Below, in pieces: positions 33,815 to 43,440 of a DNA stretch of 64,000 bases (its first letter is position 1; each line of letters opens with the position of its first letter). The DNA comes from an uncultured Clostridia bacterium (GTDB lineage: Bacteria; Bacillota; Clostridia; Christensenellales; CAG-138): assembly GCA_934633695.1 (NCBI GenBank), contig CAKTYT010000005.1, positions 1-64,000 of the forward strand, given 5' to 3'. A program made the position numbers and the translations under genes. A model generated the notes under the pieces. It was given only the letters and a program-made list of their open reading frames with translations, was not told the DNA's origin and ran no database searches.

Positions 33815-35206
33815 ATGACTAATGAGCCGTTGACCCCAGGTAAGAACAAAATGGGTACCATGCCGATAGGCAAACTTATGTTTAACATGTCTGTGCCGAT
33901 GGTTATCTCCATGCTTGTACAGGCACTCTACAATGTTGTTGACAGTTATTTTGTTGCAAAAATCAGCAATGATGCGCTTACATCGGTGTCGCTTGCATAC
34001 CCGATACAGATGCTCATGGTTTCCGTTTCTGTCGGAACGGGTATCGGTATCAATTCATATATGTCCAGAAGACTCGGTGCAGGCGATATTGATGCTGCAA
34101 ACAAGGGAGCAAGCAACGGTCTTATGCTGCTCATTCTCTCTGCAGTGCTTTTCGCAGTGCTGGGTTTCTTTATAGAACCTTTCTTCAGGCTCTTTACAGA
34201 TGAACCGCATCTCATTGAAATGGGCGTAGAATATCTCAAAATCTGCATGGTCTTCGGATTGGGTGTTTTCGTTCAGATCGGTTGTGAAAAGATCCTTCAG
34301 TCAATGGGAAAAACTTCCCTTTCAATGCTTACCCAGCTTGCGGGTGCAGTGGTGAACATTATTCTTGATCCCATGATGATTTTCGGTATTGGGCCATTCC
34401 CGGAGCTCGGTATCGCAGGTGCTGCATATGCAACTGTCATCGGTCAGTGGGTGGGCATGGCGGCGGCACTGCTCCTGGTTTTCGGAAAAAAACACGAAGT
34501 TACAGTTTCTTTCAGGGACTTCCGTCCCTGCGGAAAAACCATTGCGGAAATTTACCGCGTGGGTGCTCCCTCTATCATCATGCAATCCATAGGTTCCGTG
34601 ATGAACATCGGAATGAATGCGATTTTCTCAAGAGTACTGCTCAGCAAGATCGGCGTTGCGGTCATGGGCGTTTACTTCAAAGTGCAGTCAGTCATCTTTA
34701 TGCCTCTGTTCGGCGTAACGAGTGCAAGCATGTCCATTTTTGCCTACAACTACGGTGCAAGGAACAGACTCCGCTTTTCGAAGGCGTGGAAGGTCACTCT
34801 TGTAACTGCTCTCGTGATCATGTGTGTGGGAACGCTCCTCTTCCAACTCTTCCCGGAGCAGATAGTTTCGCTCTTTGACCCCGAGAATGCAATTACCGGC
34901 AGCGGTGCGGCGGCATTCAGGATTGTATCACTGCACTTCCCGATCGCTGCAATTTCAATAACGATGTCTGTCACGTTTCAGGCGATCGGCAAGGGCATCA
35001 ACAGTATGATAATGTCAATTATCCGCCAGCTTGGCGTACTTCTTCCCGCTGCTCTCATCCTTGCTCTCGTCTTCAGGTCAATGGATTCCGTATGGTGGAG
35101 CTTCTTCATTGCCGAATTTTCGGCGGTTATTTACGGTCTTCTCAATCTCTCGCATACTTGGAAGGCGGAAATAAAGCCTATGCCGGACGGGGAACCTGTC
35201 GACTGA
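33815..35206 (+). CDS. MATE family cation-coupled multidrug exporter
   Basis: 463 residues with about twelve membrane helices in two related halves, as in the MatE family. The first half begins with PMVISMLVQALYNVVDSYFVAKIS, and the second has the equivalent GAPSIIMQSIGSVMNIGMNAIFS. It exports organic cations or metabolites using a sodium or proton gradient; the substrate cannot be read from sequence. GGAGG lies 12 bases before the ATG. Single-gene unit with its own promoter and terminator. Confidence 0.93.
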   Translation: MTNEPLTPGKNKMGTMPIGKLMFNMSVPMVISMLVQALYNVVDSYFVAKISNDALTSVSLAYPIQMLMVSVSVGTGIGINSYMSRRLGAGDIDAANKGASNGLMLLILSAVLFAVLGFFIEPFFRLFTDEPHLIEMGVEYLKICMVFGLGVFVQIGCEKILQSMGKTSLSMLTQLAGAVVNIILDPMMIFGIGPFPELGIAGAAYATVIGQWVGMAAALLLVFGKKHEVTVSFRDFRPCGKTIAEIYRVGAPSIIMQSIGSVMNIGMNAIFSRVLLSKIGVAVMGVYFKVQSVIFMPLFGVTSASMSIFAYNYGARNRLRFSKAWKVTLVTALVIMCVGTLLFQLFPEQIVSLFDPENAITGSGAAAFRIVSLHFPIAAISITMSVTFQAIGKGINSMIMSIIRQLGVLLPAALILALVFRSMDSVWWSFFIAEFSAVIYGLLNLSHTWKAEIKPMPDGEPVD

Positions 35207-35236
35207 AGCTGTAATGCCACCCAATAGCAATAACAT

Positions 35237-35264
35237 CCGCTGAGCAAATGCCCGGCGGTTTTTT
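35237..35264 (+). terminator. Rho-independent terminator of the MATE gene
   Basis: CCGCTG-A-GC pairs with GC-C-CGGCGG around AAAT, followed by six T. Confidence 0.85.
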
Positions 35265-35394
35265 CATCATTCAATTGTGGAAAACGCGGATAAATACAGG
35301 GCAAAACACGAAGAAAGTCCCGAAAACACGCTGCATTATCCGCAGTTCAGCAAAGAAAAATCCATTTTACGTTACTTTTGTCGAACGAATGGGA

Positions 35395-35423
35395 TTGACA
35401 GGCAGGACAATTCACCTTATAAT
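35395..35423 (+). promoter_or_regulatory. consensus SigA promoter for greA-lysS
   Basis: Perfect TTGACA (35395-35400), 17 bases, perfect TATAAT (35418-35423). It gives a leader of about 130 bases before greA. The leader contains a GCAG/CTGC hairpin and a 21-codon ORF (35457-35522, MNTYVFINSPAM...) without a clear ribosome binding site. Nothing recognisable lies between 35265 and 35394. Confidence 0.88.
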
Positions 35424-35561
35424 AAGCTGAATGTTTGTGCAGGCAGATTTTACTGCATGAACACTTATGTTTTTATCAACTCGCCCGCAATGGCCGAGTT
35501 TGCGTCAAGGACTCATTTTTGAGCGACCGTGCGCTCGATAAATTATTCAAGGAGGCATAAT

Positions 35562-36038
35562 ATGGCTGATGCAGTACATCTTACCAGAGAGGGTCTGAAA
35601 AAACTTGAAGAGAGACTCGAATATCTGAAAACTACACGCAGGGCAGAGATCACGGACGATATCGCCGTTGCCCGTTCCTTTGGTGACCTCAGCGAAAACG
35701 CTGAATACGATGCGGCAAAAAACGAGCAGACAAATAATGAGCATGAAATCAACGAGCTTGAAATCATGATAAAAAACGCCGTCATCATCGAAGAAACTCA
35801 TGCGGACGCAGATACTGTCAGCATGGGTTCACTCGTCCGCATCAGGTTTATTGATATGGGCTTTGAAGACGAGTACAAGCTTGTCGGCTCTGCCGAGGCA
35901 GATATGGATGCAAAACCCAAACGCATTTCAAACGAATCTCCGATAGGCGGCGGCATTCTCGGCAGAAAGCTCGGCGAAAAGGTTGAGATCATGACTCCGG
36001 GCGGCATGACAAAAGTCGAAATTCTTGCAATTAACTGA
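35562..36038 (+). CDS. greA: transcription elongation factor GreA
   Basis: Rescues backtracked RNA polymerase by stimulating transcript cleavage. 158 residues, normal size, from the ATG at 35562 with GGAGG before it. The N-terminal coiled coil contains LTREGLKKLEERLEYLK, the conserved tip DLSENAEYDAAK with its acidic residues, and the C-terminal FKBP-like domain has SPIGGGILGRKLGEKVEI. It precedes lysS by 48 bases, a frequent pairing in Firmicutes. Confidence 0.97.
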   Translation: MADAVHLTREGLKKLEERLEYLKTTRRAEITDDIAVARSFGDLSENAEYDAAKNEQTNNEHEINELEIMIKNAVIIEETHADADTVSMGSLVRIRFIDMGFEDEYKLVGSAEADMDAKPKRISNESPIGGGILGRKLGEKVEIMTPGGMTKVEILAIN

Positions 36039-36086
36039 CAGGGAACATTCGGCACACATCCTCAACTTTGATGAAAGGTTATAACA

Positions 36087-37601
36087 ATGGAAGAAATTAA
36101 GAACACCAACGTTGCAGAAACTCCGGAAACCACCGGTGATGAGATGAATGAGCTGCTCAGGATCAGGCGTGACAAGCTCGCCGCCCTTCAGGAGGCAGGA
36201 AAGGATCCGTTTAGAATCGTTAAATTCGACAGGAATGCTTACAGCACCGACATCAAATCCGATTATGATGCTTACGCCGGCAAAGAGGTTACTATCGCCG
36301 GCAGAATGATGGCAAAGAGAGTCATGGGTAAGGCCAGCTTTGCAACGCTGAGGGATGCAAAGGGAGATATTCAGACTTATATTCGCCGCGATGACGTTGG
36401 CGAAGAGAGCTATATCGACTTTAAAACCTACGATATCGGCGACATGCTCGGTGTTACGGGAACGGTGTTCACCACAAAAACGGGTGAAATTTCCATTCAC
36501 GCAACGCAAGTCACGCTGCTTTCAAAGTCTCTCCGTCCCCTTCCCGAGAAGTTTCATGGTCTTACCGATACGGATCTTAGATACCGCAGGAGATATGTCG
36601 ACCTTATCATGAACCCCGATGTACGCGAAACCTTCATCAAACGCAGTAAAATCACCGCAGAGATCCGCAGGTATCTGAATGAACAGGGCTTTATCGAGGT
36701 GGAGACTCCCGTCCTCAGCACCGTTGCAAGCGGTGCGAATGCAAGGCCGTTCATAAGCCACTATAACGCACTGGACATGGATGTCTATATGCGTATTGCA
36801 ACAGAGCTTCCGCTCAAGATGTGCATTGTCGGCGGTCTTGAAAAGGTTTACGAGCTTGGACACCAGTTCCGCAACGAGGGTATGGATGCAACGCATAACC
36901 CCGAATACACCAGTCTTGAACTTTACCAGGCATATACGGATTACCATGGAATGATGGATTTGGCGGAAAATCTGCTTGCACACTGTGCAATGAACGTTCT
37001 CGGTACGACAAAGATAAACTTCCAGGGCAACGAAATTGACCTCACCCCTCCCTTCCGCAGGCAGAGCATGAACGATGCTGTTCTTGAGCATACCGGCGTT
37101 GATTTCTACGCCTGCAGCAGCGGCGAAGAGGCGATCGCAAAAGCAAAGACTCTCGGACTCGAAATTGAAGACAAAACGGCGTCGATCGGCAAGGTGCTGT
37201 TCGCCGCATTTGATGAGTTCGTTGAGAGCAAGCTCATTCAGCCGACTTTTATCATCGATTACCCGGTTGAAGTCTCCCCTCTCACCAAGCGTAAACCCGA
37301 TAATCCCAATATTGTTGAAAGGTTTGAGCTTTTCATCGGCGGTGCGGAGTACTGCAATGCGTTTAGTGAGCTTAACGACCCCATTGACCAGCGTCAGCGT
37401 TTTGAACACCAGGCAATGGAAAAGGCAAAGGGTGACGACGAGGCGATGCCCATTGATGAAAACTTCATCATGGCTCTCGAGTACGGTATGCCCCCCACCG
37501 GCGGCATAGGCTTTGGTATCGACAGGATTATGATGCTGCTCACAGACTCCCCCACTATCCGCGATGTGCTTCTTTTCCCGACAATGAAGCCGATTAAGTA
37601 A
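36087..37601 (+). CDS. lysS: lysyl-tRNA synthetase, class II
   Basis: Charges tRNA(Lys) with lysine. 504 residues: N-terminal OB-fold anticodon domain (about 60-170, VTIAGRMMAKRVMGK), then the class II core. Motif 2 is seen as RNEGMDATHNPEYTSLE and motif 3 as GIGFGIDRIMMLLTD. The YPVEVSPLTKR segment is also typical of LysRS-II. A strong bidirectional terminator follows directly. Confidence 0.98.
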   Translation: MEEIKNTNVAETPETTGDEMNELLRIRRDKLAALQEAGKDPFRIVKFDRNAYSTDIKSDYDAYAGKEVTIAGRMMAKRVMGKASFATLRDAKGDIQTYIRRDDVGEESYIDFKTYDIGDMLGVTGTVFTTKTGEISIHATQVTLLSKSLRPLPEKFHGLTDTDLRYRRRYVDLIMNPDVRETFIKRSKITAEIRRYLNEQGFIEVETPVLSTVASGANARPFISHYNALDMDVYMRIATELPLKMCIVGGLEKVYELGHQFRNEGMDATHNPEYTSLELYQAYTDYHGMMDLAENLLAHCAMNVLGTTKINFQGNEIDLTPPFRRQSMNDAVLEHTGVDFYACSSGEEAIAKAKTLGLEIEDKTASIGKVLFAAFDEFVESKLIQPTFIIDYPVEVSPLTKRKPDNPNIVERFELFIGGAEYCNAFSELNDPIDQRQRFEHQAMEKAKGDDEAMPIDENFIMALEYGMPPTGGIGFGIDRIMMLLTDSPTIRDVLLFPTMKPIK

Positions 37602-37608
37602 TAAATAC

Positions 37609-37650
37609 AAAAAGACCATGGCATTTTCAAAAATCGTGCCATGGTCTTTT
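37609..37650. terminator. bidirectional Rho-independent terminator
   Basis: AAAAGACCATGGCA pairs with TGCCATGGTCTTTT around a 14-base loop, with A- and T-runs outside. Serves lysS on the plus strand and the HAD/mre unit on the minus strand. Confidence 0.92.
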
Positions 37651-37657
37651 CTTTACC

Positions 37658-38305
37658 CTATTCTAAAAGCATTTTTTCAAGCTCCTGAACGCTTTCTGCA
37701 ACGGCAGCCGCACCGCTGCTGCGAAGCTCATCTTCACCGCCGTATCCGTAAGCAACACCGATGCAAGGGATTGAAAACTCGCCTGAGCCGGCAACATCAT
37801 AACTGCGGTCCCCTACCATGACGGCATTTTCTCCGGAAAGGTCGGGGAAATTTGCCAGGATATGCATTATAACATCACGCTTTTCGGGACGCATCTCACT
37901 GAGAGTGTTGCCAGCGACAAAATCAAAGTACTTGAGAATATCGAAGTGTTCGAGAATCTGTTCCGCAAACTCTTCGGGTTTACTCGTTGCAAGAATGATT
38001 TTTGAGCCGTTTGCCTTGAGTGCTGCTAGAAGGTGGTCGATGCCGTTGTAGATCTCATTTTCAAATAAGCCGCCATTCTGAAAGCGTTCACGATAGTAGT
38101 TAAGGGCAAGAACGGCCTGCTCATCTGTAAAGTTATAGAACGTTTTGAAGGAATAGACGAGAGGGGGACCGATAAATTTATAGAGACTGCTCCTGTCCGA
38201 AACCTCAATGCCGAAGCGTGACAGTGCGTATATGACGCTGTTGGTGATGCCGAGAGCGGGATCGGTAAGCGTCCCGTCAAGGTCGAATAAAACATACTTG
38301 TACAT
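37658..38305 (-). CDS. HAD-family phosphatase (phosphoglycolate phosphatase-like)
   Basis: 215-residue haloacid-dehalogenase-type hydrolase. The nucleophile motif DLDGTLTDP is at the N-terminus, motif II is in ILATSKPE, and motif IV is in VMVGDRSYDVAGS. A helical cap separates the first two. It resembles Gph/PpaX phosphatases acting on phosphoglycolate or pyrophosphate-like small molecules; the substrate is unproven. AGGAG precedes the ATG at 38305. It starts nine bases after mrdA and is the last gene of the elongasome unit. Confidence 0.9.
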   Translation of the reverse strand: MYKYVLFDLDGTLTDPALGITNSVIYALSRFGIEVSDRSSLYKFIGPPLVYSFKTFYNFTDEQAVLALNYYRERFQNGGLFENEIYNGIDHLLAALKANGSKIILATSKPEEFAEQILEHFDILKYFDFVAGNTLSEMRPEKRDVIMHILANFPDLSGENAVMVGDRSYDVAGSGEFSIPCIGVAYGYGGEDELRSSGAAAVAESVQELEKMLLE

Positions 38306-38314
38306 GGATACTCC

Positions 38315-40861
38315 TCACGGGGTCACATCGTCCGGTTTGGTGAGCGTTTCGGGCGAGGCGGCGTCGATTTTCTGAAAATAGTAGGTCATGATGTCTTCAA
38401 TTGCACCGGCAGAAGACGAACCGGAGTATCCGTTAGGGATACAAACGCAAATGGCAATTTCGGGGTTGTCATTCGGTCCGAATGCAACGAACCAACTGGA
38501 GTTTTGAATATCGATGGTTACGTTTCCGACCTGTGCTGAACCGGTCTTGCCGCTGATTTGTTCGAGGTAGCCGAGCTCAGCAAAACGCTGACTGAAGGAT
38601 GTACCTGCCGTACCGCCGTCCTCGGGCGAAACGACGCCCGCCATGCCCTTGCGGATAGCCGTCCAGTACGATTCGGGAGCGTTTATTTCGTTGAAAACAG
38701 TGGGCTCAACTTTCAAAACGACTTCACCGTCCGGTGCGGTCACGCGGTCAACGATATGTGCATCGTAAACCGTGCCGCCATTTGCAATCGCAGCAACGTA
38801 GCGAACCGCCGCAACGGGGGTCACAAGCAAAATACTCTGACCGATGCCGGTACGAATGGTAAGGGTCGCTTTCCACTGGATTTCGTTGAGAAGACTGGTT
38901 ATTTCCGTGACCCAACCCTTGGACCTTGAAATGCCGTCGGGAATGCCGAGTTCTTCACTGAGAATTCTCCGGACTTCGCTGCCCTTGCCGACGAGAGAGC
39001 CGTCCTGAAGCTGCATGAGCTTTTCTGCACAGGATTCAACTGCCGTCCGGTCGGCATCCACTCCTCTGATATGCTGATAGCCATTGAGAAGCTCGCAGAG
39101 CCTGTTGAATACAAGGGTCGGAATACTTGTGGATTGCTGATTGTGCGGCTTGGTATTGTCATAAAGGGCGGCCTGACCGCCGATGATGCCGGTCGTTTCG
39201 CCAACGAGTTCAATATTGGTCTTGTTTGCAAGTCCGAGCCGTTCCGCCCAGTCGGCAAGCTTATCGATACCGAGCCTGCTCGCAATTTCGCAGAAATAAT
39301 AGTTGCATGAGTTTTTTAGTGCTTCGACAACCGTCTGGTCGCTGTGGTTTGCGGGGTTTCTCGTCCAACACTTAACAGGGTTTGAAAGAATGAGTTCGCC
39401 AGTTTCGGGATTGCGTACAAAGTAGGGAGATTCATCGGATATCGTCTCATCAAGCTGAGTAACGCCTTCAATAAGCCCCGCAATGCCCGTACACATCTTG
39501 AATATTGAGCCCGGTGCAAGCTTCATGGATATGGCCTTGTTGAGTGTCGGTGTGGTTTCCTTCGCTTCATCGCTCGTGTAGAGTGCAGCGGCCTGATCGA
39601 CACTCAACCCGTCAATAAACCAGTTCGGGTCAAACGTGGGATACGATGCCATTGCAAGGATATTGCCTGTATTTACGTCCATAACGACGATAGCCCCCGT
39701 CTTTGCGGTTTTTATTGAGTCATACTCTGCATATTCGCCATCGTAATTGCCGTCGCCGTCCGGATCGATGAGTGCCATCTGCTTTCTATTGATTTCGTCG
39801 ATGATGTCTTCAAGTGCAGTTTCGACAACTGCCTGCATCGGAAGGTCAATTGTGAGAGTAAGATCGTTGCCGTCAGTTGGCGGAGTGACAGACACGGTTT
39901 TGATGATTGCCTTGTTTGCATTTGTCTTTAAAACAATGCTGCCGTGGTGTTCTGAGGTACACCCGGTAAGGTAGGCTTCCATTGCTGCTTCAACGCCCGA
40001 TGCACCGATGTAATCATCAGCGGAATAACCCATTTCGAGGTATTCCTTTGCATTGTCAGCATTCATTTTTTGGCAGTAACCGAGGATGTGAGCCGCAGTT
40101 TCACCGTAGGGATAAACCCTTCTCGTACTCTGTACAGTTTGTATGCCGGCAAGGTCTTTCATTTCAAGTTTTGCTACGACAGACATATCGACATTTTCGG
40201 CAATGGTTATGGGCTTGTAGCTCTGATAATCATTTAAAAGGACTTCCTGCCTGATTGAAATAACTTTGACTGCTTCCTCAAAGGGCAGGTCATCGGGAAT
40301 AAACCAATTTTTGCAGAGTCTAAGATAAGCGTCCTGTGCCGATATCCACTGGCTCAAGTCATCAACCTCGGTATTGTCGGAGTTTTTCGGTATGTGAAAA
40401 CCGCATGCGTTGCAGAAATTGCGGTATCTTGAGCGAATCGTCTTCTCATTTTCCGAACCCCAATCATAGTAAAAACCGCCTGTGTCGTCCATGCGGATGT
40501 AGGATGTGTCAATTGTATTTCCTCCGCCTTCTTCGATAATCGAAATGGCTTCAAGCAGTGCTTCGGTATAGATGGCACTGTAATAATCTGAACGGCTGTC
40601 ACCGTCGCGGAGAAATTCAACGTTATAACAGGTCTCATCATAGGCGAGAACAAGACCATTCCTGTCGGAGATCGTACCGCGTCTTCCGCGGGTTGTAATT
40701 GTCCTGAGCGTTTCTTTATCTTCGTCCGAAAGGTATGCACCTCCGTTTACAATGGTGAGCTCGTAAAGCTTGGTCAAAAGCAGACTCATCATCATGAAAA
40801 GCACCACGCCGAGAATAATAAATCGTGATATTGATTTTTTTTCCGTGTTTTTTTTCTTCAT
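38315..40861 (-). CDS. mrdA: penicillin-binding protein 2, elongation-specific peptidoglycan transpeptidase
   Basis: Class B PBP that cross-links peptidoglycan during lateral growth with RodA and MreBCD. One membrane helix near residues 13-35, a dimerisation/pedestal domain, then the transpeptidase domain with the Ser-x-x-Lys box SIFK at 452-455, SCN at 518-520 and KTGS at 772-775. At 848 residues it is longer than E. coli PBP2 (about 630), with insertions around 85-225 and 565-660. The ATG at 40861 lacks a strong ribosome binding site. Downstream of mreC-mreD, as usual. Confidence 0.94.
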   Translation of the reverse strand: MKKKNTEKKSISRFIILGVVLFMMMSLLLTKLYELTIVNGGAYLSDEDKETLRTITTRGRRGTISDRNGLVLAYDETCYNVEFLRDGDSRSDYYSAIYTEALLEAISIIEEGGGNTIDTSYIRMDDTGGFYYDWGSENEKTIRSRYRNFCNACGFHIPKNSDNTEVDDLSQWISAQDAYLRLCKNWFIPDDLPFEEAVKVISIRQEVLLNDYQSYKPITIAENVDMSVVAKLEMKDLAGIQTVQSTRRVYPYGETAAHILGYCQKMNADNAKEYLEMGYSADDYIGASGVEAAMEAYLTGCTSEHHGSIVLKTNANKAIIKTVSVTPPTDGNDLTLTIDLPMQAVVETALEDIIDEINRKQMALIDPDGDGNYDGEYAEYDSIKTAKTGAIVVMDVNTGNILAMASYPTFDPNWFIDGLSVDQAAALYTSDEAKETTPTLNKAISMKLAPGSIFKMCTGIAGLIEGVTQLDETISDESPYFVRNPETGELILSNPVKCWTRNPANHSDQTVVEALKNSCNYYFCEIASRLGIDKLADWAERLGLANKTNIELVGETTGIIGGQAALYDNTKPHNQQSTSIPTLVFNRLCELLNGYQHIRGVDADRTAVESCAEKLMQLQDGSLVGKGSEVRRILSEELGIPDGISRSKGWVTEITSLLNEIQWKATLTIRTGIGQSILLVTPVAAVRYVAAIANGGTVYDAHIVDRVTAPDGEVVLKVEPTVFNEINAPESYWTAIRKGMAGVVSPEDGGTAGTSFSQRFAELGYLEQISGKTGSAQVGNVTIDIQNSSWFVAFGPNDNPEIAICVCIPNGYSGSSSAGAIEDIMTYYFQKIDAASPETLTKPDDVTP

Positions 40862-40895
40862 TAATTTTTACCGTCAGCTCTTAAGTTAAAGGAAG

Positions 40896-41390
40896 TCAGT
40901 AGGTATTTTTTGTACACTTGTGCTTTATAAACAGATAGCACAATGCTCCGGCGGCACCGGTGAGGGCAGTACAAGGGAGGATATGGGTCAGCATGAGACT
41001 GAAAAATCCAACCATATTCCTGCCCGTAAGTTTGCACACGGCAAACACAATGAGTTCGCGGACAAGTACTACAATTGCAGCGGCGGCAGCAGGTACGAGC
41101 CAATTATCTGCATAGAACTTTTCGTGGAAAAAACCGCCGCACAGTGCGGCAAGGCAGAAAAAAACGGAACTCGATCCTATGCCGATATTTGCCGTAATGT
41201 CAATAATAATTCCCAATGCAATGCCTGTAAGTGCTGCGGGAATACCACCGACAACTATTCCGAGAGGGAGAATGAGTGCAATCAGCATATCGGGGGCGAA
41301 GCTCGCAATTCCGAGAATTTTAAAGAATACAGTGTCAAGGTACGCAGCGATTATGAACGCAATAATTATCGGGACTTTGCGGATGGCCAT
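40896..41390 (-). CDS. mreD: rod shape-determining protein MreD
   Basis: 164-residue membrane protein with about five helices and the MreD pattern (FAPDMLIALILPLGIVVGG, GIALGIIIDITANIGIGSS). Part of the MreBCD-RodA-PBP2 machine that guides lateral wall growth. Its ATG overlaps the mreC stop by one base (TGATG). mreB itself is not in the window. Confidence 0.9.
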   Translation of the reverse strand: MAIRKVPIIIAFIIAAYLDTVFFKILGIASFAPDMLIALILPLGIVVGGIPAALTGIALGIIIDITANIGIGSSSVFFCLAALCGGFFHEKFYADNWLVPAAAAAIVVLVRELIVFAVCKLTGRNMVGFFSLMLTHILPCTALTGAAGALCYLFIKHKCTKNTY

Positions 41391-42229
41391 CAGTTGCTCC
41401 CTCCGATATCGATAATAATTGCAACTTCTTCAATATGGACAAAATCGACCGCCGGAAGTATGACAGCAGATGTGCCCGTGCTGCCGGAGAGCACTTCGGA
41501 GACTGTCCCGACGAGAAGTCCCTTGGGATAGACATCGCCTATGCCGCTGGTGATTATGACATCGCCCGGAGAAAGGTCGGCTCTGTCCGAGGGAAGATAG
41601 TAAAGCTCCATATCGGGCTGAGAAACAGAGGGGTCAAGCAGACCGCGAACCATGCAGTTGTCGCGTGTACGCTCTACCATAACCGGTACGGTCATGCTCG
41701 AGTCGATCACGGCGGTGACTTTGCACCACGTTGAACCGACTTCACTCACCTTCCCAACGAGTCCATCGGAGCTTACGACTGCCATATCGACGGCGACGCC
41801 CGCATTTCTGCCAACGTTGAGAGTAAAGGTTCTGAACCATATTCCGGTAGATTTAGCAACGATTTTTGCCGTGCAGTATTTGTAATCGCCAAGCTCGTCA
41901 ACATAGCCCAACAGCTCTTTGAGACGTGCATTTTCCTTCTCAAGCTCTTCAAGGCGGATCTTATCCTGCTCATATAGAGCAAGCTCTCCCCTGAGTTGTT
42001 CGTTGTCCTTATCCAGGTCTGTAGTGTTGAAAAGATTGCGGAAAAAATCAGCAATGCTTTCCGAGGCTCTCGAGGCGAACCCTTGAATCGGTGTAACAAT
42101 GACGCCAATGGCGTTCTCTATACGTCCGGCAGTGCTGCTCCAACTTGATACGATAATGAGAACTGCAAGCAAAGCAACAGCAATGAACGATATTAATAAA
42201 GGTCTGTTCCTGACCCCACCCTTTTTCAT
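41390..42229 (-). CDS. mreC: rod shape-determining protein MreC
   Basis: 279 residues. One N-terminal membrane helix (LLISFIAVALLAVLIIVSS), then a coiled coil (about 70-100, QLRGELALYEQDKIRLEELEKEN) for dimerisation, then the two beta-barrel domains on the outside (GVAVDMAVVSSDGLVGKV, LSPGDVIITSGIGDVYPKGL). It scaffolds PBP2. AAAGGA precedes the ATG at 42229. A TTGAAA-17-TATAAT promoter lies about 80 bases upstream on the minus strand. Confidence 0.95.
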   Translation of the reverse strand: MKKGGVRNRPLLISFIAVALLAVLIIVSSWSSTAGRIENAIGVIVTPIQGFASRASESIADFFRNLFNTTDLDKDNEQLRGELALYEQDKIRLEELEKENARLKELLGYVDELGDYKYCTAKIVAKSTGIWFRTFTLNVGRNAGVAVDMAVVSSDGLVGKVSEVGSTWCKVTAVIDSSMTVPVMVERTRDNCMVRGLLDPSVSQPDMELYYLPSDRADLSPGDVIITSGIGDVYPKGLLVGTVSEVLSGSTGTSAVILPAVDFVHIEEVAIIIDIGGSN

Positions 42230-42307
42230 AGCCGGTTATCCTTTCTTCGAGGAGAATCTGAGGATTATTCAATGCAGAATGCGATTGCATAAACCTCCAC
42301 GCATAAT

Positions 42308-42336
42308 ATTATACGCATGCCAAGGGGCATTTTCAA
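42308..42336 (-). promoter_or_regulatory. SigA-type promoter for mreC-mreD-mrdA
   Basis: Minus-strand TTGAAA (plus 42331-42336) and TATAAT (plus 42308-42313), 17 bases apart. The spacer holds a small palindrome (ATGCCCCTTGGCAT). Confidence 0.72.
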
Positions 42337-42472
42337 GGTGAAACTTCTGTTTTCTGCACTCAACCGCAGTTTTGTGCCGAAATGAGAAATTTTCAACTGT
42401 CGTACATAAAAATAGGAAACGTCAACCATACGTCGAACATGCGTAGTATTTTGGACACTGAATATTTTTTTC

Positions 42473-42501
42473 TTGACAATGGGGGAAAATCGAGTTAAAC
42501 T
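42473..42501 (+). promoter_or_regulatory. distal promoter upstream of the GntR regulator
   Basis: TTGACA (42473-42478), 17 bases, TAAACT (42496-42501). A second, stronger promoter follows about 100 bases downstream. Confidence 0.45.
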
Positions 42502-42575
42502 CATGGATTGTGCCGCAAGAACGGCAGAATCTGCAAAAAAACGTGCGAAACGGTCAAAAAAATTCGATTTTTGTG

Positions 42576-42604
42576 TTGACAATAATATAGTATCGTGATA
42601 TAAT
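42576..42604 (+). promoter_or_regulatory. consensus SigA promoter of the GntR regulator
   Basis: Perfect TTGACA (42576-42581), 17 bases, perfect TATAAT (42599-42604). Confidence 0.88.
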
Positions 42605-42611
42605 AGGGTCG

Positions 42612-42627
42612 GTTGTTTATGTACAAC
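42612..42627 (+). promoter_or_regulatory. candidate autoregulatory operator of the GntR regulator
   Basis: GTTGT-N6-ACAAC, an inverted repeat just after the -10 box. The reverse strand contains TTGTACAT, the same octamer found downstream of the degV promoter at 43577. Confidence 0.45.
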
Positions 42628-42713
42628 TGAGCGTAGGATAACGTGCCCTTTGTAAACCGAACGTTTATGGTGCAGGCATAACAGTAACAGGAAAAAGAAA
42701 GAGAGAAAAGATT

Positions 42714-43385
42714 ATGCAGCTTAAAGACATTGCAGAAGAAATGCAGCAACGCTCAATGGCAGCACGCGACTGGGTTTTCCAGGTTCTGCGTACCGCAATT
42801 ATCCGCGGAGTTCTTCCCGGAGGAATGCCCCTCAGGCAGGACGAAATTTCAGCACAGCTCAGCGTCAGCCACATCCCCGTAAGGGAAGCTTTCCGTCAGC
42901 TTGATGCACAGGGTCTTGTCCGTATTTACCCCAACAGAGGTGCAGTCGTAACCAAGCTCACTCGTGACGAGCTTGAAAACGCAATGGATACACGCATTAT
43001 CCTTGAAATGGGTGCGATTCGTGCGGCGATCCCTCTCATGACTGACAAATTTATTGAAAAAGCAGCGGCTATTCTTGAGGAAACCGAAACAGAAACCGAT
43101 GCAAATAAGCTTGAAGATCTTAACCTTCAGTTCCACTTTGCACTCTATGAAGCAACGGGCAACACCTTCCTTCTCCAGCTGATCGAACAGCTCCATGCAA
43201 ATGTTGACCGCTATGTCCGCCCCTACTACTCCGCAATGGAAGTCAGCAGCCAAACAAAGGGCGAGCACTACAAGCTTCTTGATGCATGTAGAAGCGGTGA
43301 CAGCGAATATGCTGCGGCGATTCTCCGTACGCACCTTGAAAAGACCAAGGTTCTTTCGCTCAATTCGCCGATTCTTCAGAGCTGA
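42714..43385 (+). CDS. GntR-family transcriptional regulator, FadR subfamily (FCD domain)
   Basis: 223 residues. N-terminal winged helix (about 15-80) with the GntR signature LRTAIIRGVLPGG, LRQDEISAQLSVSHIPVREAFRQL and GLVRIYPNRGAVV. The C-terminal all-helical FCD ligand domain (about 90-215) has LNLQFHFALYEATGN and the metal-binding-type His residues (HFALY, EHYKLLDACRSGD). FCD regulators usually sense small organic acids or lipids. It is upstream of a degV gene, and both promoters carry TTGTACAT-type words. Confidence 0.92.
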   Translation: MQLKDIAEEMQQRSMAARDWVFQVLRTAIIRGVLPGGMPLRQDEISAQLSVSHIPVREAFRQLDAQGLVRIYPNRGAVVTKLTRDELENAMDTRIILEMGAIRAAIPLMTDKFIEKAAAILEETETETDANKLEDLNLQFHFALYEATGNTFLLQLIEQLHANVDRYVRPYYSAMEVSSQTKGEHYKLLDACRSGDSEYAAAILRTHLEKTKVLSLNSPILQS

Positions 43386-43412
43386 TTAATCTTAGATGAC
43401 CTTGAATAGAAT

Positions 43413-43440
43413 AGGGCGTAGAGCATACGCCCTTGTTTGT
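43413..43440 (+). terminator. Rho-independent terminator of the GntR gene
   Basis: AGGGCGTA (43413-43420) pairs with TACGCCCT (43426-43433), followed by TGTTTGTG. Confidence 0.75.

Noticed and set aside
35277..35522. 81-codon plus-strand ORF before greA
   Set aside because: It crosses a perfect SigA promoter and has no ribosome binding site; only its last 21 codons could be translated in the greA leader.
42048..42290. 80-codon minus-strand ORF starting just after the mreC promoter with GGAGG
   Set aside because: The spacing of GGAGG to ATG is only three bases, it overlaps mreC in another frame, and the sequence is Cys/His/Arg-rich like a shadow frame.
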